In this document: piece by piece, positions 42,895-53,683 of the stretch
Layout: each line of letters opens with the position of its first letter
Numbering within the stretch: position 1 is the stretch's first letter
Source: Alphaproteobacteria bacterium
GTDB taxonomy: Bacteria > Pseudomonadota > Alphaproteobacteria > Acetobacterales > Acetobacteraceae
Assembly (NCBI GenBank): GCA_016869715.1
Contig: VGDM01000005.1
Span: 62,001-126,000 of the forward strand
Direction of reading: 5' to 3'
Length of the DNA stretch: 64,000 nt
Position numbers and translations under genes: made by a program
The notes under the pieces: model-generated
Database searches by the model: none
Told to the model about the DNA's origin: nothing
Seen by the model: only the letters and a program-made list of their open reading frames with translations

Positions 42895-42990
42895 CCGCGT
42901 TCCCCTGCCGGGCGCAAGGCAAGTTCCCGGCTATGCCCCTATGAGCGCCTCATCCCGGGGCCAGGGCTGAGCCAGCCAAAGGGAGATCAC

Positions 42991-43470
42991 ATGCCGCTAT
43001 ACGAATGCGTGTTCATCGCACGCAATGACATCACGCAACAGCAGGTTGAAGCCATTGCCGACCAGGTCGCCGCGACCCTGGCCGAAGGCGGTGGTGAAGT
43101 GCGCAAGCGCGAATATTGGGGCCTGCGCAGCCTTGCTTATCGTATCAAGAAGAATCGCAAGGGGCATTACATGCTTCTTGGCCTTGATACGCCCCCTGCC
43201 GCCTTGAATGAAGCCGAACGTCAGCTTGGCCTGAATGAAGACGTGCTGCGCATGCTGACCGTGCGCGTGGAAGCGATTGATGAGACGCCTTCCGCTGTCA
43301 TGTCCAAGCGTGGCGGTGGTGAAGATCGCGATCGGGAAAAGAGCTTCCGCGGCCCGCGCCCGGCTGGTCGCTTCGGTTCCGGCCGTGGTGGCGGCCGTGG
43401 CGATGACCGTGAGGAATTCCGCGCCCGTGGCCGCGACGAGATGGAAATGCCCATGGGGATGGAGGAATAA
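42991..43470 (+). CDS. rpsF: 30S ribosomal protein S6
   Basis: A 159-residue S6. The core (1-95) has MPLYECVFIARNDITQQQVE, EYWGLRSLAYRIKKNRKGHY and LNEDVLRMLTVRVE. A long Gly/Arg/Asp-rich tail (about residues 110-150, FRGPRPAGRFGSGRGGGRGD) ends in an acidic Met-rich segment. The tail makes it longer than enterobacterial S6; such extensions are known in alphaproteobacteria. The GGGAG site is six bases before the ATG. It is the first gene of rpsF-rpsR-DUF2232-rplI. Confidence 0.97.
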   Translation: MPLYECVFIARNDITQQQVEAIADQVAATLAEGGGEVRKREYWGLRSLAYRIKKNRKGHYMLLGLDTPPAALNEAERQLGLNEDVLRMLTVRVEAIDETPSAVMSKRGGGEDRDREKSFRGPRPAGRFGSGRGGGRGDDREEFRARGRDEMEMPMGMEE

Positions 43471-43473
43471 GCC

Positions 43474-43752
43474 ATGTCCGACAATGCAGATATGATCCCC
43501 GCCGCCCGACGCCCCGCCGTGGGCGCCCGCCGGCCGTTTCATCGTCGTCGCAAATCCTGCCCCTTCAGCGGGAATGGTGCGCCGAAGATTGACTTTAAGG
43601 ATGTGCGGCTCCTGTCCCGCTTCCTGTCCGAGCGCGGCAAGATCGTGCCAGCGCGCATCACCTCGGTTTCGGCGAAGAAGCAGCGCGAATTGGCCATTGC
43701 CATCAAGCGCGCGCGCTTCCTGGCGCTGCTGCCGTATGTGATTGCGGATTAG
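43474..43752 (+). CDS. rpsR: 30S ribosomal protein S18
   Basis: A 92-residue S18 that pairs with S6 on the small subunit. Seen: [15 protein letters not shown] (zinc-site-like N-terminus with one Cys left), [20 protein letters not shown] and [20 protein letters not shown], the family core. It begins three bases after rpsF. Confidence 0.98.
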   Translation: MSDNADMIPAARRPAVGARRPFHRRRKSCPFSGNGAPKIDFKDVRLLSRFLSERGKIVPARITSVSAKKQRELAIAIKRARFLALLPYVIAD

Positions 43753-43787
43753 GCTGCGCGTTACGGCGAAAGGGTATGGGACCAGCC

Positions 43788-44702
43788 ATGGCAAACAGGC
43801 GCAGCCTGTTGGATGACCCGCGATGGCTCGCGGCGGCGGTTGGTGGGATTGCTTCCGCCATTGCCGCGCTATGGGCCATGCGCGGGTTGCCGCTGGGCTT
43901 CGCCGCTTTCTGGCTGACATCCTTGCCAATCTTTGCCGCCGGGCTCGGCTTTGGCAGCGCCTCGGCCTTTGGCGCGCTTTGTGTCGGGACCGTGATGGTG
44001 CTGATGCTGGCAAGCGAATGGCCAGCGCTGATTTATCTGCTGGGCTTCGCGCTGCCCGCGCTGCTGATGGTGGCCACGGGGCTGCGCGGTGGCCGGCTGG
44101 ATGCCTCTGCCCCCTTGGCGCTGACCGGCATTTGGCCGGCCCTGGTGATCCTTTTGGTGGCCATGCTGCTGGCGGGATCTCCCGGTGGGTTTGACGGGGC
44201 CTTGATTGGCTCGGTCAAGCAGGGGCTTTCGCGCATGGGCATTGCCGATGCCGGCATGCCGATGGAGCAATTAGCGCGCATCATGGCGCCCGCCATGGCG
44301 GGGTGGATGGTAGCGGCGCTGATCCTATGCGGGATCGGCGCGCAATCGGCCCTGGCACGGCGCGGCATGGCTTTGGCCGCTAGCCCGCGCTGGAGCGAAG
44401 CCCGCATGCCGATCTGGTGTGGGTTTTTGCCATCCGGGGCAGCGCTGGTCTGGCTGAGTGGCGTGGGCGGCGATAGCAGCCTGCCCTTTGCGCTTTTTGT
44501 GGTGTTGCTGCTGCCCTTTTTTCTGCTTGGGCTTGCCGCGGTGCATCGGCGTTCTGCCGGCCGCACCGCCCGGCCCTTCATGCTTGGCGTATTCTACGCC
44601 GGGCTTGTGATCTTGAGCGTGCCGGCCGCAATCGCGGTGACGGCCTTCGGCATTTTCGAACAATGGGGGCGGCGCAACCAGCCGCCCGGAGGCAAGACAT
44701 GA
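43788..44702 (+). CDS. DUF2232 membrane protein in the ribosomal operon
   Basis: A 304-residue protein with about eight hydrophobic segments, the DUF2232 protein that sits between rpsR and rplI in many alphaproteobacteria. Seen: [37 protein letters not shown], and [20 protein letters not shown] near the end. The ATG at 43788 has GGGA eight bases upstream; an ATG at 43776 would add four residues. It overlaps rplI by ATGA. The molecular function is unknown. Confidence 0.88.
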   Translation: MANRRSLLDDPRWLAAAVGGIASAIAALWAMRGLPLGFAAFWLTSLPIFAAGLGFGSASAFGALCVGTVMVLMLASEWPALIYLLGFALPALLMVATGLRGGRLDASAPLALTGIWPALVILLVAMLLAGSPGGFDGALIGSVKQGLSRMGIADAGMPMEQLARIMAPAMAGWMVAALILCGIGAQSALARRGMALAASPRWSEARMPIWCGFLPSGAALVWLSGVGGDSSLPFALFVVLLLPFFLLGLAAVHRRSAGRTARPFMLGVFYAGLVILSVPAAIAVTAFGIFEQWGRRNQPPGGKT

Positions 44703-45259
44703 TTGACCTGATCCTGATGCAGCGCGTGGACAAGCTCGGCCAAATGGGTGAGCGCGTGAAAGTGCGCCCTGGCTATGCGCGCAATTACTTGCTGCCCACC
44801 GGCAAGGCGATCCGCGCCAGCAAATCCAACCTGGAACGCTTCGAACGCGAACGCGCCCAGCTTCAAGCGGACAACATCAAGCGCCGTCATGAGGCCGAGC
44901 GTGTGGCCGAACGCGTAGCCGGGCTTTCCGTGATCATCATCCGCCAAGCGGGTGAAAGCGGCAGCCTTTATGGCTCCGTCGTGGCGCGCGACATCGCCAT
45001 TGCCTGTACCGAAGGTGGCCTGACCGTCACGCGCGAACAGGTGCTGTTGGGTGAACCCATCAAGGCCGTTGGCGTCAGCACCGTGCAGGTGGAACTCCAC
45101 CCCGAAGTGCAAATCCCGGTGGTCGTGAATGTGGCGCGTAGCCGCGAAGAGGCTGAAAAGCAGGCGCGTGGTGAAAGCGCGGCCGCTGCCGCCCAGACGG
45201 AAAGCCTGGAAGAGGAGCTTGCTGCGGAAATGGCGGCAACCGAACAGGCTGCCGGCTGA
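44699..45259 (+). CDS. rplI: 50S ribosomal protein L9
   Basis: A 186-residue L9. The N-terminal domain has [20 protein letters not shown] and [20 protein letters not shown], a long connecting helix is rich in Arg/Glu (near 45-70), and the C-terminal RNA-binding domain has [15 protein letters not shown] and [15 protein letters not shown]. An Ala/Glu-rich tail of about 35 residues follows, longer than in E. coli. It overlaps DUF2232 by four bases. Confidence 0.97.
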   Translation: MIDLILMQRVDKLGQMGERVKVRPGYARNYLLPTGKAIRASKSNLERFERERAQLQADNIKRRHEAERVAERVAGLSVIIIRQAGESGSLYGSVVARDIAIACTEGGLTVTREQVLLGEPIKAVGVSTVQVELHPEVQIPVVVNVARSREEAEKQARGESAAAAAQTESLEEELAAEMAATEQAAG

Positions 45260-45350
45260 AATGTGGCGCGGGAGCCAAGCCCCCCCGCAAGACTTATCCG
45301 CCGGGTAAATGATTTCCGGGCGCTTTCTTCTGGACAATCCAGCGCCCAAA

Positions 45351-45383
45351 GAAAAAAGACCGCAAGCCAATGAGCCGCGGTCT
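45351..45383 (-). terminator. intrinsic terminator (minus strand)
   Basis: On the minus strand AGACCGC / GCGGTCT forms a 7-bp stem with a 13-base loop, followed directly by TTTTTTC. It would end transcripts from the broken TctC gene at 45515-46487, on the far side of the palindromic repeats. I found no equally good terminator for rplI on the plus strand. Confidence 0.75.
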
Positions 45384-45393
45384 CTCATGGGAT

Positions 45394-45494
45394 AGAGCGT
45401 GCCGCGTTCTCATGAGTTCATGCCACCCGCTCTGCCTCGTTGTTTTTCGAGCATCTTCACACGTTCAGATTTTCCATCTGAACGTCATTTGCTC
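45394..45494. repeat. composite palindromic repeat, copy 2
   Basis: Two adjoining palindromes. The first (45394-45433) starts AGAGCG, ends CGCTCT and is centred on CTCATGAG. The second (45449-45494) starts GAGCATCTTC, ends TTTGCTC and has exact inner arms ACGTTCAGAT / ATCTGAACGT around TTTCC. The outer GAGCAnnTTC of the second palindrome resembles the 1441-1486 and 55716-55761 elements, so it is probably the same broad class with a different core. Confidence 0.7.
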
Positions 45495-45514
45495 AAGCCA
45501 CAGCTGAGGGCGAC

Positions 45515-46487
45515 TTACACTGGCGTCGCACCACTCGCGCGCACCACAGGCGCCCAACGATCTGCCTCACGCGAGACAACGGCCTGAACATCGGTTGGGC
45601 CATTATCGGTCATGGTCAGCGCGCCAAGCCCCGCAATGCGGTCCTTCATGCCAGGTTCATTGATGCTGGTGGTGAAGGCTTCGCGAATGCGCGTCACCAC
45701 AGCCTCGGGCATGCCGGCGGCGCCGGCCAGCACAAACCAATTGATGGCGGTGGCACCCGGGAATCCTGCTTCCACAATTGCCGGCACATCGGGGGAGGTG
45801 GACATGCGCTCGCCGCTCGTGACCGCGATGGCTTCCAGCGAACCGCCGCGCACGCTGCCGGCATGCGCGCCAAGCGCATTCCAAAGCGATCCCGGTCTGC
45901 CGCGCAACACCTGCTGTTCCGCTTCCCCGCCACCGCGGAAGGGCATATGCATCAGTTGCACACCAGCCTCACGCGCCCAGAGCATGCCGGAAAGATGCCC
46001 AACCGAACCAATCCCCGCATTGCCATAACTCATGGCCTCAGGCCGCACACGCGCGGCGGCCAGGTAATCCGCCATGTTCTGAATGGGGCCATTGGGCCGT
46101 ACCCCCACTACCATGGGCGCACCACCCACCAGCATCACATAGGAAAAGCTGCGCGGTACATCATAGGCAAGGTTCGGGAACAGCGTTTGCGCAATCGCCA
46201 CGGGGCCGGCATTGGCGAGCACAAGCGAATAACCATCCGGGCGTTCGCGCTGTACCCACCGTACCGCCCGCGCCGCGGCGATTATCCAGCACCACCGGCT
46301 GGCCCAAGACGCGCTCCAACGTAGGCGAGAGCAGCCGCACCACACCATCCTAAGTGCCGCCCGCCGAAAAGGGACTGACGACACAAATGGGGCGATTGGG
46401 GAAGGCCGCTTGGGCAAAGCTGCCTGAGGGCAGCAGCATCGGCAGCGCAAGCGTTGAGGCAGCGGTCAGAAGGTTACGACGCTTCAT
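45515..46487 (-). pseudogene. TctC/Bug receptor gene, broken
   Basis: The ATG at 46487 with GGGAGG upstream opens MKRRNLLTAASTLALPMLLP, a normal Bug-type signal, then FPNRPICVVSPFSAGGT. An in-frame TAG at 46350-46352 (codon 46) interrupts the usual GGTxDG motif. The same frame continues DGVVRLLSPTLERVLGQPVV until a frameshift near 46250, after which another frame carries ERPDGYSLVLANAGPVAIAQ, the PFRGGGEAEQQV core and a normal C-terminus. So there is one nonsense change and one frameshift. If repaired it would be about 324 residues. A terminator lies downstream. Confidence 0.85.
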
Positions 46488-46803
46488 TTCATGCCTCCCG
46501 GGCTTGTTTGATTATGCAAAGCGGCGGTGTCCGCCTTGGCGCTTCACATGAGCCCGGGAGTGGAAGGCGCAACAACGAAGTTGCGTTCAATACGCTGAAA
46601 ACCGAATGACAGAGCCAAACATGCTGCCAAAACGCGCAATATTGCGTCAGCGATGAGGCCAAGCGCCATATCGGCGCGCTTGGGATCGTTTCCACGACAA
46701 GCACGCCAGAGGCGCTTGGCGAATTCAACCGCCGCGATTTGGAATTATGGGCGCGCATCGCGGCGGAAGCGGATGTAGCGAAAGAAAAGGCTCTATCTGC
46801 GGA
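46488..46803 (+). pseudogene. possible TctC C-terminal remnant
   Basis: This 316-bp stretch has no intact gene. At about 46637-46800 on the plus strand one frame reads DEAKRHIGALGIVSTTSTPE then ALGEFNRRDLELWARIAAEA, which resembles the last 45 residues of TctC/Bug receptors (a TPEAL segment and a W-x-x-I near the end). There is no start and no upstream body. It is possibly what is left of a further receptor gene. The assignment is weak. Confidence 0.35.
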
Positions 46804-47307
46804 TCATTTCCGACGGCTTGGTGGCATTTCGGAAATACGGAGCGTCGCTGGCTGCGCTCGGCCACGATCCACCGTGCCAATCCAAATATTATAATTTCCG
46901 CTGGCAGGACGTTGGATGATGATGCCAGGGTTCAACCCTTCCATGTCATCATTGCACAACCACCTGCCAGCCGGATCGTTGATGATGAGCGTGGTATCAG
47001 CCTGTGCAACAACGGAGATATAAAGCGGCAAACTGCCGGCTTGGTAGTTCAAATCAACATCGGGACGCGCATAGTCAATCCAGCCAGCACAATCAGTACC
47101 AAGCCCTTGTACCTGGCGATCTCCACCAGCTTCCACGCGTATTTCATGCGGATCAGGCGAGAAATCCGCGCGCAGATTGACCGTGGCATAACGTGGCTGC
47201 GCCGCGACATCAGGCGTAGCCTGCCGCGCGGGGGATTTTTGCTGAGCCAAGACGGGCAATGCAATGGCGCCGAACAGGGCCAGAGCGATAGGTGTGATTT
47301 TACGCAT
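46804..47307 (-). CDS. secreted hypothetical protein (167 aa)
   Basis: A 167-residue protein with a clear signal peptide (MRKITPIALALFGAIALPVL, cleavage about after LAQ). The mature part is beta-rich and contains HEIRVEAGGDRQVQGLG, CAGWIDYARPDVDLNYQAGS, RWLCNDDMEGLNPGI and GNYNIWIGTV. This resembles the pre-peptidase C-terminal (PPC)-like beta-sandwich seen in secreted proteins; two cysteines may pair. A GGGG site precedes the ATG at 47307. It is downstream of gltD copy 2 on the same strand. The function is unknown. Confidence 0.65.
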   Translation of the reverse strand: MRKITPIALALFGAIALPVLAQQKSPARQATPDVAAQPRYATVNLRADFSPDPHEIRVEAGGDRQVQGLGTDCAGWIDYARPDVDLNYQAGSLPLYISVVAQADTTLIINDPAGRWLCNDDMEGLNPGIIIQRPASGNYNIWIGTVDRGRAQPATLRISEMPPSRRK

Positions 47308-47393
47308 TTCATTCCCCTTGCTGGAAAAAGACTTCGCTTGCTTCAATAATTTGGGGCCAAAACCCTATGCTTCCATATTCATGCCGCACCGTG

Positions 47394-48842
47394 TCAGCGC
47401 GGCAAGGTGCTCGCCCCCATCAGGAATTCATCCACGGCGCGCGCGCATTGCCGCCCTTCACGAATGGCCCAAACCACCAGGGATTGCCCGCGCCGCATAT
47501 CGCCCGCGGCGAAAACCTTGGGCACAGATGTCTGATAGGCTTCCGTATCCGCCTGCACATTGCCGCGCGCATCCAAGGCAACGCCGGAGGTCTCCAGCAG
47601 GCCCGCACGGCGCGGCCCTACGAAGCCCATCGCCAGCAGCACCAGATCAGCCTTCATCCGAAAGCCGCTGCCCGCCACTTCACGCATTTGCATGCGCCCG
47701 GCTTCATGCACCCATTCCACGCGCACACAATCAAGCGCGGTCACGCGGCCATTCTCACCAACAGCGCGCTTGGTCAGCACCGCCCAATCGCGTTCGCAGC
47801 CTTCATAATGCGCCGGCGCAGTGCGAAGCTTATGCGGCCAATTCGGCCAGGTCAGGCCCTTATTCTCATGCTCTGGCGGCTTCGGCATGATTTCAATCTG
47901 CGTGATGGAAGCCGCACCCTGCCGCGCAGAGGTACCGATGCAATCCGCCCCCGTATCGCCGCCGCCAATCACCACCACGTGCTTGCCTGTGGCGGAAATC
48001 GTACCACGCGGCGCAGCGCGATCTTCGCTATCACCCGCCACACGCTTGTTCTGCTGCGTCAGGTAATCCATCGCGGGATAGATTCCAGAAAGATGACGCC
48101 CATCCACCTCCAATTCGCGCGGCCACTCCGCCCCGCCGGTCATCAGCACCGCATCATAGCCCGCCAGCAGCACATCAAATGGCAATGTGCTGCCCACTTC
48201 CGTGCCGGTGCGGAATTCAACGCCCTCAGCCGACATCTGATCCACGCGACGGTCAATCAGGTGCTTTTCCATCTTGAAATCGGGAATGCCGTAGCGAAGC
48301 AAACCGCCGATACGGTCATGCTTTTCAAACAGCATCACCACGTGGCCCGCGCGCGCCAATTGCTGCGCGGCCGCAAGCCCCGCCGGGCCGCTGCCCACAA
48401 CGGCCACGCGCTTGCCAGTTTTGCGCGCGGGGATTTGCGACTTGATCCAGCCTTCTTCCCAGCCGCGATCAACAATCGCACATTCAATGGATTTGATGGT
48501 GACCGGCGTTTCCGTGATATTCAGCGTGCAGCTTGCCTCGCAAGGCGCGGGGCAAATGCGGCCCGTGAATTCCGGGAAGTTGTTGGTGGAATGCAGCGTG
48601 TCCAGCGCTGCCTGCCACTGATCCCGATAGACCAAATCGTTCCAATCCGGGATCATATTATTCACCGGACAGCCAATATGGCAGTACGGAATGCCGCAAT
48701 TCATGCAGCGCGCCGTCTGCTTCGTCAGCTCGGACCTTGGCAGGGGTGTGACATATTCCTTGTAATTCTTGAGGCGCTCTTCCGGCTTGATGTAGCCGCG
48801 ATCGGCGCGTTCGAATTCCAGAAAACCGGTTGCCTTACCCAT
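47394..48842 (-). CDS. gltD: glutamate synthase small subunit, copy 2
   Basis: A 482-residue GOGAT beta subunit. N-terminal iron-sulfur cysteines: [20 protein letters not shown] and CPAPCEASC, clearly different from the CPQDRLCEG form of copy 1. FAD motif [25 protein letters not shown] motif [17 protein letters not shown], and the C-terminal [20 protein letters not shown]. The N-terminus ([17 protein letters not shown]) is the form found with gltB-gltD ordered operons. It starts 21 bp after gltB copy 2. It is intact. Confidence 0.96.
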   Translation of the reverse strand: MGKATGFLEFERADRGYIKPEERLKNYKEYVTPLPRSELTKQTARCMNCGIPYCHIGCPVNNMIPDWNDLVYRDQWQAALDTLHSTNNFPEFTGRICPAPCEASCTLNITETPVTIKSIECAIVDRGWEEGWIKSQIPARKTGKRVAVVGSGPAGLAAAQQLARAGHVVMLFEKHDRIGGLLRYGIPDFKMEKHLIDRRVDQMSAEGVEFRTGTEVGSTLPFDVLLAGYDAVLMTGGAEWPRELEVDGRHLSGIYPAMDYLTQQNKRVAGDSEDRAAPRGTISATGKHVVVIGGGDTGADCIGTSARQGAASITQIEIMPKPPEHENKGLTWPNWPHKLRTAPAHYEGCERDWAVLTKRAVGENGRVTALDCVRVEWVHEAGRMQMREVAGSGFRMKADLVLLAMGFVGPRRAGLLETSGVALDARGNVQADTEAYQTSVPKVFAAGDMRRGQSLVVWAIREGRQCARAVDEFLMGASTLPR

Positions 48843-48863
48843 AGCGCCATTCCCCCTTGCGGC

Positions 48864-51800
48864 TTATTCGGCCGCAACCGCGTGACCGCCCGCTTGCTCG
48901 GCCTTCAAGTCGAGCAAGGCGCGGCGGAAATCCCGCGGCATCACCTTCACAAAGCGCGGCAGCGCCGCAGCCCAATCTTCGAGCAAAGCCCGCGCCTGCG
49001 CGCTGCCGGTCATCAGCAAATGCCGCTCCACCAGAATGCGCAGACGCTCCGCATCGAAGCGCAGCATATCGCCCATGCCATTGTCGAAAGCGGATGGCGC
49101 GCGCTGCTTGGGCCGCCCTTCTTCGCTGGTGTCAGCCGGGCCAATCGCTTCCAGATCAACGATGCTGGTATTGCACATGTCGCGGAAATCGCCGTTCGCA
49201 TCGTAAACATAGGCGATACCGCCTGACATACCGGCAGCGAAATTCCGCCCCGTGGCACCCAGCACCACGACCACGCCGCCGGTCATGTATTCGCAGCCAT
49301 GATCACCGCAGCCTTCCACCACCGTCACCGCGCCAGAATTGCGCACGGCAAAACGCTCACCAGCAACACCTTCAAAATAGGCCTCACCAGCAATGGCGCC
49401 GTAAAGAACGGTATTCCCGACAATGATATTTACCGCAGGATCACGCGCCACACCGGCGGGAGGCTTCACCGCAATGCGCCCACCCGACAGGCCCTTGCCG
49501 ACATAATCATTCGCATCGCCAGTCAATTCGAGTGATACGCCACGCGCCAGGAAGGCACCAAAGCTGCCCCCCGCCGTGCCCTTGAAGGCAATGCTGATGG
49601 TATCTTCAGGCACGCCTGCATGGCCATAAAGCTTCGCGACCTCACCGGACAGCATCGCCCCGGTAGTACGATTGAGGTTGCTGATGCTGCGTTCAATCCG
49701 CACCGGCTGCTGCTTTTCCAGCGCAGCCTTGGTGGCCGCGATCAAATCCATATCCAGGATGTGATCCAAGCCATGATCCTGGCTTTCGCTATGATGGATC
49801 GCCGTCCCTTCCACCAGCTTCGGCTGATAGAGAATGCGGGACAAATCCACCCCCTTTGCTTTCCAATGGTCAATCGCGGTACGCATGTTCAGCCGATCAA
49901 CACGCCCCACCATGTCATTCACGGTGCGGAAGCCTAGCTTGGCCATCAATTCGCGCATCTCTTCGGCGACGAAGAAAAAGTAATTGATCACATGCTCCGG
50001 CATGCCAGTGAAGCGCGCACGCAGTAACGGGTCTTGCGTCGCAATGCCAACCGGGCAGGTGTTCAAATGGCATTTGCGCATCATGACACAGCCAGCGGCG
50101 ATCAGCGGCGCAGTGGCGAAGCCGAATTCATCCGCCCCTAGCAACGCGCCAATCACGACATCGCGCCCGGTGCGCAAGCCGCCGTCCACCTGCACGGCAA
50201 TCCGCCCGCGCAGACCATTCAGGACCAGTGTCTGCTGCGTCTCCGCAAGCCCAATCTCCCACGGTGAACCGGCATGTGTCAGTGACGTCAAGGGCGAAGC
50301 CCCCGTGCCACCCTCATAGCCCGAGATCGTCACATGATCCGCCCGCGCCTTGGAAACGCCGGCGGCGACCGTGCCAACGCCGACTTCTGAGACGAGCTTC
50401 ACTGAAATCCGCGCCCGCTTGTTCACATTCTTCAAATCGTGAATGAGCTGCGCCAAATCCTCAATGGAGTAAATGTCGTGATGCGGCGGCGGTGAAATCA
50501 GCCCGACGCCAGGCGTGGAATGCCGTACACGCGCGATGTTCTTATCCACCTTATGGCCGGGAAGCTGCCCACCTTCGCCAGGTTTCGCCCCTTGCGCCAT
50601 CTTAATCTGAATATCATCGGCATTGACGAGATATTCTGCCGTCACGCCAAAGCGTCCGGATGCCACCTGCTTGATCGCAGAACGCATGGAATCGCCATTC
50701 GGCATCGGCATAAAGCGATCCGCTTCCTCACCACCCTCGCCGGTATTGGAACGCCCACCAATGCGGTTCATGGCAATGGCGAGTGTGGTATGCGCTTCAC
50801 GGCTGATCGAACCGAAGCTCATGGCACCGGTGGCGAAGCGCTTTACGATCGCGCTTGCCGGTTCAACTTCCTCAAGCGGGAGGAGTTGTTCGGCGAATTT
50901 AAATTCCATCAGGCCGCGAATGGTGAGCAAGCGGCGGCTCTGGTCATTGATGGTCTTCGCGAAATCCTTGTAGCGCTCCGCTGAATTACCGCGCACCGCG
51001 TGCTGCAGGTTGGAGACACTCTCCGGTGTCCAGGCGTGATCCTCACCGCGCAGCCGCAACGCGTAATCACCACCCACATCCAGAAAATCGCGATAGATCG
51101 GGTTATCGCCGAAGGCCGCCTGATGGCGCTGCACGGCTTCCGCCGCAATCTCCGCAATGCCTGCCCCTTCAATCGTGGTCGCGGTGCCGGTGAAGTATTT
51201 CCCGACAAAGTTAGTCGAAAGCCCAACCGCGTCGAAGATTTGCGCGCCACAATAGGATTGATAGGTGCTGATGCCCATCTTGGACATGACCTTCATCATG
51301 CCCTTGCCAATCGCCTTGATGAAGTTCTTCTGCACCTCATACGGCTTCAGCTTCATCTCTAACCGCTGGCGGATTTGTTCCAGGGTTTCGAAGGCAAGAT
51401 AAGGGTTCACCGCTTCCGCGCCATATCCCGCCAGCACGCAGAAATGATGCACCTGCCGCGCCTCACCGGTTTCAACCACAAGCCCGGTCGAGGTCCGCAA
51501 ACCCTGCCGGATCAGATGATGATGCACCGCAGCCGTCGCCAGCAAGGACGGAATGGCAATACGCTCAGCGGAAACCGCACGATCAGACAGCACCAGAATG
51601 TTATGCCCGGCCAGCACCGCTTCCGTCGCGGCAGAACACAATTTCTCCAAGGCCGGCGCCAGACCCTCCGCGCCATCCTTTGCAGGCCAGGTGGCGTCCA
51701 GGGTCTGCGTGCGGAAGGCATCGCCGGCCAGCGCCTTAATGCCGCGGATTTTCGCCAGATCCTCATTGTTCAGGATCGGCTGCGCCACTTCCAGCCGGTA

Positions 51801-53501
51801 GTGATGACCGGCCTGCCGCCCAAGCAGATTGGGCCGCGGGCCGATCATGGACACCAGCGACATCACCAATTCCTCACGGATCGGGTCAATCGGCGGATTG
51901 GTGACCTGCGCGAAATTTTGCTTGAAGTAATGGAACAGCAGCTTGGATTTATTGGACAGCACCGCGAGCGGCGTATCGGTCCCCATGGAACCGACCGGGT
52001 CATCCCCCTCACGCCCCATGGGTTCCAAGAAGAAATTGAGGTCTTCCTGCGTATAGCCGAAAGCCTGCTGATCGCGCAGCAAGCCCTTAGTGTCCTGCGT
52101 GCGCTCCATCGGCATTTCCGCCGGTACGCCGGGCAATTCTTCCAGCTTGAACTGCGTATTCTTCAGCCATTCGGCGTAGGGGTGTTCGCTGGCCAGCTTC
52201 TGCTTGATCTCCACATCATCAATGATGCGCCCGGCATCAAGATCAATCAGCAGCATACGGCCTGGTTGCAGGCGCCATTTATGGCGGATGCTGTCTTCCG
52301 GGATCGGCAGCACACCGACTTCTGATGCCAAGACAACCTTGTCATCATTGGTGATGATGTAGCGCGCCGGGCGCAGCCCGTTGCGATCCAAGGTCGCGCC
52401 AATCTGGCGGCCATCAGTGAAGGCAATCGCCGCCGGCCCATCCCAGGGTTCCATCAGCGCAGCGTGGTATTCGTAAAAGGCGCGCCGATCCGCATCCATC
52501 AGCGGATTGCCCGCCCAGGCTTCCGGAATCAGCATCATCATCGCATGGGAAAGGGAATAGCCGCCCGCCACCAGGATTTCCAAGGCATTATCAATACAGG
52601 CGGTATCCGATTGGCCATGCGGAATCAGCGGCCACATCTTGTCCAAATCCGGCCCCAACAAGGGCGAAGACATGGACCCCCGCCTAGCATACATCCAATT
52701 CACATTGCCGCGCACCGTATTGATTTCGCCATTATGCGCCAGAAAGCGATAAGGATGCGCTAGCTTCCAGGATGGGAAGGTATTGGTCGAAAAGCGCTGA
52801 TGCACCAAAGCGAGCGCACTTTCCGTCAGCGGATTGCGCAGATCATCATAGAAGCTGCCAACCTGCCCCGCGAGCAATAGCCCCTTATAGACCACGGTGC
52901 GCGTCGAAAAGGACGGCATGTACAAATCAGCACTCGCCGGCAGCCCCTTGGCGGTCGCCAATTCGCGGAACTTGTTCAGCGCCTGCTTGCGGATAGTCAG
53001 GATCTTACGTTCAAACGTGTCCTGATCCTTGATGCTGTCGCTGGCACCGATGATCGCCTGACGGATCACCGGCATGCTGGCGATCACGGCCTTACCCAGG
53101 CCATCCAGCGTCGTCGGAACATCGCGCCAGCCAAGCAGAGTCTGCCGTTCGGCGGTGACATACCCTTCAATGCTTTGGATCGCGACCGCGCGGGACGCCT
53201 CATCCTGCGGCAGGAAGCACATGGCAACGGCGTAGCGGCCGAGCGCGGGCAGGGTCTTGCCCTGGTTTTCGGCCCAATGGCGCAGCAGCTTATCGGGCAT
53301 TTGGATCAGGCAGCCCGCGCCATCACCCATCAGCGGGTCAGCGCCCACCGCGCCGCGATGGTCCAGATTGACCAGGATTTGCAGGCCTTGGCGGATGATA
53401 TCATTCGACTTTCGGCCCTTGATATCCGCAATGAAGCCAACGCCGCAGGCGTCATGCTCGTTCTGTGGATCATAAAGACCTTGCGCTTCGGGCAGATCCA
53501 T
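48864..53501 (-). CDS. gltB: glutamate synthase large subunit, copy 2
   Basis: A 1545-residue GOGAT alpha subunit. The nucleophile is C19 in [20 protein letters not shown], so the propeptide is only 18 residues. The amidotransferase domain includes [19 protein letters not shown]; the FMN domain has [51 protein letters not shown] and the [3Fe-4S] motif [20 protein letters not shown]. The C-terminal beta-helix has [17 protein letters not shown]. It is complete and is the first gene of its operon. It is a different GltB type from copy 1; which one is native or acquired cannot be told without a tree. Confidence 0.97.
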   Translation of the reverse strand: MDLPEAQGLYDPQNEHDACGVGFIADIKGRKSNDIIRQGLQILVNLDHRGAVGADPLMGDGAGCLIQMPDKLLRHWAENQGKTLPALGRYAVAMCFLPQDEASRAVAIQSIEGYVTAERQTLLGWRDVPTTLDGLGKAVIASMPVIRQAIIGASDSIKDQDTFERKILTIRKQALNKFRELATAKGLPASADLYMPSFSTRTVVYKGLLLAGQVGSFYDDLRNPLTESALALVHQRFSTNTFPSWKLAHPYRFLAHNGEINTVRGNVNWMYARRGSMSSPLLGPDLDKMWPLIPHGQSDTACIDNALEILVAGGYSLSHAMMMLIPEAWAGNPLMDADRRAFYEYHAALMEPWDGPAAIAFTDGRQIGATLDRNGLRPARYIITNDDKVVLASEVGVLPIPEDSIRHKWRLQPGRMLLIDLDAGRIIDDVEIKQKLASEHPYAEWLKNTQFKLEELPGVPAEMPMERTQDTKGLLRDQQAFGYTQEDLNFFLEPMGREGDDPVGSMGTDTPLAVLSNKSKLLFHYFKQNFAQVTNPPIDPIREELVMSLVSMIGPRPNLLGRQAGHHYRLEVAQPILNNEDLAKIRGIKALAGDAFRTQTLDATWPAKDGAEGLAPALEKLCSAATEAVLAGHNILVLSDRAVSAERIAIPSLLATAAVHHHLIRQGLRTSTGLVVETGEARQVHHFCVLAGYGAEAVNPYLAFETLEQIRQRLEMKLKPYEVQKNFIKAIGKGMMKVMSKMGISTYQSYCGAQIFDAVGLSTNFVGKYFTGTATTIEGAGIAEIAAEAVQRHQAAFGDNPIYRDFLDVGGDYALRLRGEDHAWTPESVSNLQHAVRGNSAERYKDFAKTINDQSRRLLTIRGLMEFKFAEQLLPLEEVEPASAIVKRFATGAMSFGSISREAHTTLAIAMNRIGGRSNTGEGGEEADRFMPMPNGDSMRSAIKQVASGRFGVTAEYLVNADDIQIKMAQGAKPGEGGQLPGHKVDKNIARVRHSTPGVGLISPPPHHDIYSIEDLAQLIHDLKNVNKRARISVKLVSEVGVGTVAAGVSKARADHVTISGYEGGTGASPLTSLTHAGSPWEIGLAETQQTLVLNGLRGRIAVQVDGGLRTGRDVVIGALLGADEFGFATAPLIAAGCVMMRKCHLNTCPVGIATQDPLLRARFTGMPEHVINYFFFVAEEMRELMAKLGFRTVNDMVGRVDRLNMRTAIDHWKAKGVDLSRILYQPKLVEGTAIHHSESQDHGLDHILDMDLIAATKAALEKQQPVRIERSISNLNRTTGAMLSGEVAKLYGHAGVPEDTISIAFKGTAGGSFGAFLARGVSLELTGDANDYVGKGLSGGRIAVKPPAGVARDPAVNIIVGNTVLYGAIAGEAYFEGVAGERFAVRNSGAVTVVEGCGDHGCEYMTGGVVVVLGATGRNFAAGMSGGIAYVYDANGDFRDMCNTSIVDLEAIGPADTSEEGRPKQRAPSAFDNGMGDMLRFDAERLRILVERHLLMTGSAQARALLEDWAAALPRFVKVMPRDFRRALLDLKAEQAGGHAVAAE

Positions 53502-53683
53502 ATCTTTCGCTCTTCAATGCTCTACCGGGGTCAATACCCCTGGCCAATCCCCAAAAACGGGACGAACCCCGGTCTTTAATAGAGAGTTGCGCTTTACGCC
53601 AGCATGGTTTTCTGGGGTTCCCAGGGTCTGGGCTGCGCCATCTTTTGCTTGACGCCGCCCGCGCCGGGACGGAAAGCTACCCC

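Noticed and set aside
45318-45347. Hairpin GGGCGC...GCGCCC after rplI as rplI terminator
   Set aside because: It is followed on the plus strand by an A-run, not a T-run, and the stem has a large bulge.
47367-49226. 619-codon plus-strand reading frame opposite gltD copy 2 and gltB
   Set aside because: It is rich in His/Arg/Pro and mirrors codon structure of the real genes on the other strand; no family likeness and no start signal.
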